19,205 bases of DNA from an uncultured Bacilli bacterium. GTDB lineage: Bacteria; Bacillota_I; Bacilli_A; RF39; UBA660. The number at the start of each line of letters is the position of its first letter. Position 1 is the first letter of the stretch. The stretch lies in NCBI GenBank assembly GCA_905235875.1, contig CAJONL010000093.1:1-19205 (forward strand), in the 5' to 3' direction. Shown here piece by piece: positions 15,285 to 19,205 of the stretch. The position numbers and the translations under genes are program-made. Below the pieces are notes generated by a model. That model had not been told where the DNA came from, ran no database searches, and saw only the letters and a program-made list of their open reading frames with translations.

Positions 15285-15332
15285 TAGAATTTATTATAAA
15301 ATTATTATATAATAGTTTGTGAAAATAAGCAA
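15285..15332. promoter_or_regulatory. Divergent promoters with a shared palindromic -10 region
   Basis: The palindrome ATTATATAAT (15304-15313) supplies a TATAAT on each strand. On the minus strand, TATAAT (15304-15309) pairs with a TTGCTT -35 box (15327-15332) at 17 bases, facing the ATPase gene. On the plus strand, TATAAT (15308-15313) has only a weak TAGAAT at 17 bases (15285-15290), facing the prepilin gene. Because the -10 boxes overlap, polymerase could not occupy both at once. This is a sequence prediction only. Confidence 0.5.
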
Positions 15333-15349
15333 GATATGAGGAGATAGTT

Positions 15350-17023
15350 ATGGTAAAAAATGCAAATGGTTATGCAACTGTTGAACTGTTAATCGTTGCA
15401 ACTTGTGTATTGGGTATTTTTTCTTTTTTATTTTCTAACTTTTTTCCATTAGTTAATGAATATGAGAAAAAGGATGACTATAATAATCTTACTGCGTTAT
15501 ATGCTGCACATCATTTAAGAAAACTTTATATAAATGCTTTAGAAAATAAAGATGTTGGATTAGATAAAAAAGCAGCTTTAAATATAAATATGGGTGATAA
15601 TAATTATTACAAAGCTTTAGGTAATGGTAAAAATAATATATGTGGTTTTGTTTTATACACTGATTATAAAACCTGTATGGATATCATTGATGAATATGAT
15701 ATTGAATCTGTTATAATTACTAATTATAAATTAGATAATTTAAAAAGTACTTATCCCAAAACAGGACTATTTTATAATTATATAAAGTATTTACCAACTG
15801 ATAAAAATTATTATGATGGAATAGAACTTTATAGAATTATTTTGAAAACTAAACAGTTTGGATATGCTACTACTAAGATACTTTCTGACTATAAAACACC
15901 AGATAGTTGTTTTGTTGGTAACTTATTAAAAGATGATGAAATAGAAATTACTGATTACTTATATGATAATGGTATTTGTAATGATAAAGTAGTATTATCG
16001 AATAACAGGGTAAAAATAAAAGATAAAAATGGAGCTTATATTACAGGCTTTATTACTTCTCTTGGAAATAAATCGTTTAAAGATAAAAAAATTACTAGTA
16101 TTGTTTATTCCTCTAAAGTTACTAAAATAGGTGATGAAGCTTTTAAAAATACTAGTTTAAAACAGTTTGAGTTTAGCAATTATCTTGAACATATTGGTAA
16201 AGAAGCTTTTTCAAATACGTTTATTAAAGAAATAAAAATACCTAATGGCTTAGTAATTGATGACTATGCGTTTATGAGTAACAAATATTTAGTTAATATA
16301 GATTTGTCTAATGTAGATAAAATTATGAATAAAGATAATGATGTTTCAATTGGAACTTTTAAAAACTGTGGCAATAAAAAAGATGTAAAAGTTATATTTT
16401 CTCCTAGTATGGAGTATATAGGAAAAGAAATGTTTTTTGATACATATATAAAAAATATTAATTTAAGTAATACCGAATTAAAAGAAATAGAGGATAATGC
16501 TTTTAAAATGACTAATCCTAATACTGATATTAATTTTACACTACCAAGTACTTTAAAAGCTCTAGGTAATTATTCATTTTATAATAATGATATAAAAGTT
16601 TTATCTCTTACTGATAATATTGAAAAAATTGGGAGCTATTCATTTGCAAAAACAGGAGTAGAAACTCTTTTAGTAAACGGTAATAAAAATCTAGTTATCA
16701 AAGATAATGCTTTTACTGATAATAGCATTAAAAAGTTAGATTTAAAAGGAAATATTACTTTAATTGGAGATTATGCTTTTAAAAATAATAAAATAAGTAA
16801 TATTACTATTCCTAAACAAGTTAAAACTATAGGAAAAGGTGCCTTTATGGGTAATAATTTTGATAACAGTTCTATTATTAAAACATATAATAATTATAAT
16901 TTTTGTAGTATCTTTTTTGATAAAACAAACTGTGATACTAATGGTAATAATCCTATAAAAGTTACTTTTAATAATAGTACTATAAATATAACTATAGATA
17001 ATGGAAGTGATTTACTTGATTAA
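15350..17023 (+). CDS. Type IV prepilin-like N-terminus fused to a BspA-type leucine-rich-repeat domain
   Basis: This is a predicted surface protein of 557 residues. The N-terminus is a short class III prepilin leader: Gly7 precedes YATVELLIV, putting Glu at +5, followed by a hydrophobic stretch to about 32. A prepilin peptidase should cut after Gly7. Residues about 40-245 form a pilin-like or unknown region with two Cys pairs (in CGFVLYTDYKTC and in SCFVG...GIC). From about 247 to 505 there are roughly eleven repeats of about 22-25 residues centred on I(G/D)xxAF, for example IGDEAFKNTSLKQFEFSN and IGDYAFKNNKISNITIP, typical of LRR_5/BspA-like surface repeats. A C-terminal tail has one more Cys pair. 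GAGGAGAT precedes the ATG. The next gene is another prepilin and the divergent neighbour is the assembly ATPase. It is probably a filament subunit or tip carrying a binding domain, which is inference. Confidence 0.88.
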   Translation: MVKNANGYATVELLIVATCVLGIFSFLFSNFFPLVNEYEKKDDYNNLTALYAAHHLRKLYINALENKDVGLDKKAALNINMGDNNYYKALGNGKNNICGFVLYTDYKTCMDIIDEYDIESVIITNYKLDNLKSTYPKTGLFYNYIKYLPTDKNYYDGIELYRIILKTKQFGYATTKILSDYKTPDSCFVGNLLKDDEIEITDYLYDNGICNDKVVLSNNRVKIKDKNGAYITGFITSLGNKSFKDKKITSIVYSSKVTKIGDEAFKNTSLKQFEFSNYLEHIGKEAFSNTFIKEIKIPNGLVIDDYAFMSNKYLVNIDLSNVDKIMNKDNDVSIGTFKNCGNKKDVKVIFSPSMEYIGKEMFFDTYIKNINLSNTELKEIEDNAFKMTNPNTDINFTLPSTLKALGNYSFYNNDIKVLSLTDNIEKIGSYSFAKTGVETLLVNGNKNLVIKDNAFTDNSIKKLDLKGNITLIGDYAFKNNKISNITIPKQVKTIGKGAFMGNNFDNSSIIKTYNNYNFCSIFFDKTNCDTNGNNPIKVTFNNSTINITIDNGSDLLD

Positions 17024-17660
17024 ATTAAATAATAAAGGTATGAGTTTAATTGAATTATTAATATGTTTTTCCTCATTTTTTATAATATTAATTAGTTTAT
17101 ACAATTTAATTATTGATGCTGAAGTAAATTTAACAAGTAAAGAAAAGATTAAACAAATAACTGATTATTCAAGTTTTAGAAATAATGAGATTCATTTTGA
17201 TATGATAAAAAATAAACCATTTACATTTATATTGAAAGAAAAAGATAACTTAGAATTTAAGTGTTTAAATAAGTATTGTACAATAAATGATGGGGTAATA
17301 ATTAAATATAATAATAATTATAAAAAAATAACTAATAGTAATCTAGATAGTACTTATTGTAAAAATTTATATCCATGTAGTATATATTTTTATTTAGATA
17401 AAAATGAAATTAAAACAGTTTCTATTGCATTAGGAAATAATAATTATAAATTAAAGAATGGAATACTATATGGCAAAGATGATAATTTAAAATATTATAA
17501 ATTACCATATAATGATGAAGTTAAAGTAAATACTGATAATAAAATTAAAGAAAAAAATATTTCTTTAGCATTTAAAAATAATATATTTGTATTAAATTAT
17601 CCATATTATTTAAAAGATAATATTAATTATGGGTTTAAAATAGTTTATCCAGTAGAATAA
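17016..17660 (+). CDS. Type IV prepilin-like (minor pseudopilin) protein
   Basis: This small prepilin-like protein has a leader ending KLNNKG and a mature N-terminus MSLIELLICF with Glu at +5, followed by a hydrophobic helix of about 20 residues, as needed for prepilin peptidase processing and filament assembly. I chose the TTG at 17016, eight bases after GGAAG (17003-17007). It gives a seven-residue leader plus Gly and overlaps the upstream stop by eight bases. An in-frame ATG at 17001 has no ribosome binding site and would add five residues. The roughly 185-residue globular part has two Cys pairs (KCLNKYC and YCKNLYPC) and no family I can name. It is probably a minor pilin co-expressed with the LRR prepilin. 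Its last 26 bases overlap the convergent ylbJ gene. Confidence 0.82.
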   Translation: MIKLNNKGMSLIELLICFSSFFIILISLYNLIIDAEVNLTSKEKIKQITDYSSFRNNEIHFDMIKNKPFTFILKEKDNLEFKCLNKYCTINDGVIIKYNNNYKKITNSNLDSTYCKNLYPCSIYFYLDKNEIKTVSIALGNNNYKLKNGILYGKDDNLKYYKLPYNDEVKVNTDNKIKEKNISLAFKNNIFVLNYPYYLKDNINYGFKIVYPVE

Positions 17661-18573
17661 TAATATAAATAATTATAACACTTATTACAGAGTGAATAAT
17701 TCTTGAGATGAGGAAAGGTAAATATTTTATCTTTCTTTTATTTAATATACTAAATATTTGAAAATGAACTGATAGACCTCCGAAAGATATAAAAAATACT
17801 GATAGATATATTTTAATATATAAAGAAATATCTAAATTGCTTAAATATTTTAAACCAGTAGTCATTTCAAATATTCCTGCTAAAAATACAGAAAAGATAT
17901 TATCTAAAGAAAAAAGAGAACTTATTATAAGTAAAAAGAAATAAAAAAAGAAAAAAACATTCATTAAAACAAGTGAAGAATTTGTTATGGAGTTTTCTAG
18001 TACTTGTAAGAGGTTATTATTTTTACTAGTTTTTATATAACTCATATAATTTGTATTTTTATTTACTTTATGATTTCTAAAAATAATACCTGTTAATATA
18101 TTACCTAATAAGTGTGATATAAATATATAAAGACCAATTTTTTTATTTTTGAAAAGTATTCCTCCAATCATACCGATTATAAATAGAGGATTAGAAAAGA
18201 AAGTAAACATTAGTGTTTTTTCAATATCTAGATCAGTTATTAAATCTTTTTTTCTTAGATCCTCGAGATATTTACTACTACTTGGAAAACCTGTAAACAT
18301 GCTCATAAAAAAAATAAAACTAGCTAGGGGTGGTGCTTTAAATAATATATAAAATATTCTTTTAAATAATTTGCCTAAATAATAAGGAAAGTTTAATTCA
18401 ATTAATAGATTTGAGATTATAAACATTGGAAATAAAGTAGGGAAGATATTATTTATAAATATTTTGATACTGTAAATAGTAATAATAGGAAGTTTTTCTG
18501 ATTTTATAAAAAATAAAATAGTAAATGTTAAAACAATTAATATAGGAAAAATTTTAAATAATGTTTTTTTCAT
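17635..18573 (-). CDS. ylbJ: YlbJ-type integral membrane protein
   Basis: This polytopic membrane protein (312 residues, about eight hydrophobic segments) resembles YlbJ, which is linked to sporulation in Bacillus and belongs to the nucleoside-recognition (Gate) family. Characteristic stretches are NIFPTLFPMFIISNLL (42-57), SMFTGFPSSSKYLEDL (91-106), FFSNPLFIIGMIGG (125-138) and, near the end, ISFGGLSVHFQ. The start is an ATG after AAAGGTGAA. A YlbL-type gene lies next to it, divergently, and ylbJ and ylbL are also neighbours in Bacillus. The transported substrate is unknown. Whether this organism makes spores cannot be told from the window. The 3' end overlaps the convergent prepilin gene by 26 bases. 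Confidence 0.83.
   Translation of the reverse strand: MKKTLFKIFPILIVLTFTILFFIKSEKLPIITIYSIKIFINNIFPTLFPMFIISNLLIELNFPYYLGKLFKRIFYILFKAPPLASFIFFMSMFTGFPSSSKYLEDLRKKDLITDLDIEKTLMFTFFSNPLFIIGMIGGILFKNKKIGLYIFISHLLGNILTGIIFRNHKVNKNTNYMSYIKTSKNNNLLQVLENSITNSSLVLMNVFFFFYFFLLIISSLFSLDNIFSVFLAGIFEMTTGLKYLSNLDISLYIKIYLSVFFISFGGLSVHFQIFSILNKRKIKYLPFLISRIIHSVISVIIIYIIILLDKLF
17713..17743 (+). terminator. Possible terminator of the prepilin genes, inside ylbJ
   Basis: GAAAGGTAAA (17713-17722) can pair with TTTATCTTTC (17726-17735) through ten pairs, one of them G-U, with a three-base loop. TTTTATTT follows. It lies 52 bases past the second prepilin stop but within the ylbJ coding region, so it could be chance in AT-rich sequence. 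Confidence 0.4.
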
Positions 18574-18597
18574 AATTCACCTTTTATTTGTTATAAT
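18569..18597 (+). promoter_or_regulatory. Possible promoter of the YlbL-type gene
   Basis: TATAAT (18592-18597) lies 17 bases after TTCATA (18569-18574), in the 41-base gap between the divergent ylbJ and ylbL-type genes. The -35 box is imperfect and overlaps the ylbJ start codon. The overlapping palindromic TATAATTATA could also give a -10 box for ylbJ on the other strand. Confidence 0.4.
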
Positions 18598-18614
18598 TAT
18601 ATTGGAGTGAAAAT

Positions 18615-19205
18615 ATGTTAGAAGATAAATTTAAAAAAATTAAATATTTAAAACATAAAATTAAGTTAAAAGATTTAATCATTTATTTAGTACCTTTATT
18701 AATTATATTAATGGTCTTTGTAAAAGTTCCATATTATATCATTCTTGGTGGTGGTTCTATTGATATGAATGATAAAATTAAAATAGAAAAAGAATATAAA
18801 TCAAATGGATCTTTTGGCGCTTTATATGTTAGTGAAATGAGAGGGAATGTATTTTTTTATTTATTATCTTATGTGGTACCTAGCTTTGATAGAGTTAAAA
18901 TATCTAAAGTAGTCTATGATAATGAAAATACTAGTGATTATGATAAAAGAGAAAAAATATATTTTGATAATAGTACTGATATGGCAACTCTTGTTGCATA
19001 CCAAAAAGCAGGTAAAAATATTAATATAATTAATAAAAAATATAAAGTTATGTTTATATCTAAGAATAGTAAAACGAATTTAAAAGTAGGAGATAAAATT
19101 TTAAAAATTGATAATAATATAATAAATGAATATAGTGATATAGAAAACTATATAAAAGGAAAAAAGATTGGAGATAGTCTTTCAATTGAAGTTCTAAGAG
19201 ATAAT
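18615..19205 (+). CDS. YlbL-type membrane-anchored PDZ protein, 3' end outside the window
   Basis: This is the first 197 residues of a protein resembling YlbL, a membrane-anchored protein with a PDZ domain followed by a Lon-type (S16) serine protease domain. I see a basic cytoplasmic start, one membrane segment (about 20-38), the family-like VKVPYYIILGGGS just outside it, and a PDZ-like part from about 135 with NLKVGDKILKIDNNII and IGDSLSIEVLRD at the edge of the window. The protease domain, if present, is beyond the end, so catalytic residues cannot be checked. TTGGAGTGA precedes the ATG. It is divergent from ylbJ. Confidence 0.8.
   Translation, partial: MLEDKFKKIKYLKHKIKLKDLIIYLVPLLIILMVFVKVPYYIILGGGSIDMNDKIKIEKEYKSNGSFGALYVSEMRGNVFFYLLSYVVPSFDRVKISKVVYDNENTSDYDKREKIYFDNSTDMATLVAYQKAGKNINIINKKYKVMFISKNSKTNLKVGDKILKIDNNIINEYSDIENYIKGKKIGDSLSIEVLRDN

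Noticed and set aside
16130..16850. Possible DNA tandem repeat or CRISPR-like array in the LRR gene
   Set aside because: The periodicity is at the protein level (I(G/D)xxAF every 22-25 residues). The DNA units differ, and there are no identical repeats with spacers.
18149..18352. Plus-strand open frame of 67 codons inside ylbJ
   Set aside because: It is antisense to conserved YlbJ segments and has no independent support.
1..19205. Mycoplasma-type code (TGA as Trp), suggested by the AT-rich, reduced proteins
   Set aside because: TGA ends the thioredoxin-like gene, murG and murB at the expected lengths, and Trp is encoded by TGG.

Overview
The window comes from a very AT-rich, Gram-positive-type (Firmicutes/Bacilli-like) chromosome. 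The supporting evidence is strong AGGAGG-like ribosome binding sites, tRNA-dependent T-box leaders ahead of aminoacyl-tRNA synthetase genes, a murG-murB-ftsQ(divIB) cluster and ylbJ/ylbL homologues. TGA ends several genes (the thioredoxin-like gene, murG and murB), so the standard bacterial code is used and not the Mycoplasma code. The tight packing, short proteins and divergent core proteins fit an uncultured, streamlined gut-type Bacilli lineage; that placement is inference. I see no rRNA, tRNA, insertion sequence, CRISPR array or phage gene.

Layout. At 1-1001 is the 3' part of a divergent ClpX-like AAA+ ATPase. At 1003-4700 a promoter and a phenylalanine T-box control pheS-pheT. At 4811-8459 a promoter and a threonine T-box control a four-gene unit: an unrecognised 176-residue protein, thrS (without the usual TGS domain), a membrane-anchored thioredoxin-like protein, and trmL. 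A strong bidirectional terminator closes it. At 8461-9543, on the minus strand, is an alanine/ornithine racemase-family enzyme. Divergent from it, 9579-13964 carries an unusual sigma-70 factor, queH, murG, murB and ftsQ, ended by a terminator. At 13976-15243 (minus) is a type IV pilus/type II secretion-type ATPase. It is divergent from two prepilin-like genes (15285-17660), the first of which fuses a class III prepilin N-terminus to a BspA-type leucine-rich-repeat domain. At 17635-18573 (minus) is a YlbJ-type membrane protein, and at 18615 to the end is a truncated YlbL-type PDZ protein on the plus strand.

How the genes fit together. Uncharged tRNA-Phe and tRNA-Thr should switch on pheST and the thrS unit respectively. 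TrmL and QueH both act on, or towards, the anticodon wobble base, so tRNA function is a recurring theme. MurG, MurB and FtsQ serve cell-wall synthesis and division. The ATPase and the two prepilins look like a small surface-filament or pseudopilus module. Its inner-membrane platform protein and prepilin peptidase are not in the window.

The most interesting items are the prepilin-LRR fusion and its small divergent locus, the uncharacterised protein translationally coupled to a TGS-less ThrRS, the degenerate ClpX-like ATPase, a sigma factor with replaced promoter-reading residues, and a PheS whose normally Ala-containing pocket motif is changed.
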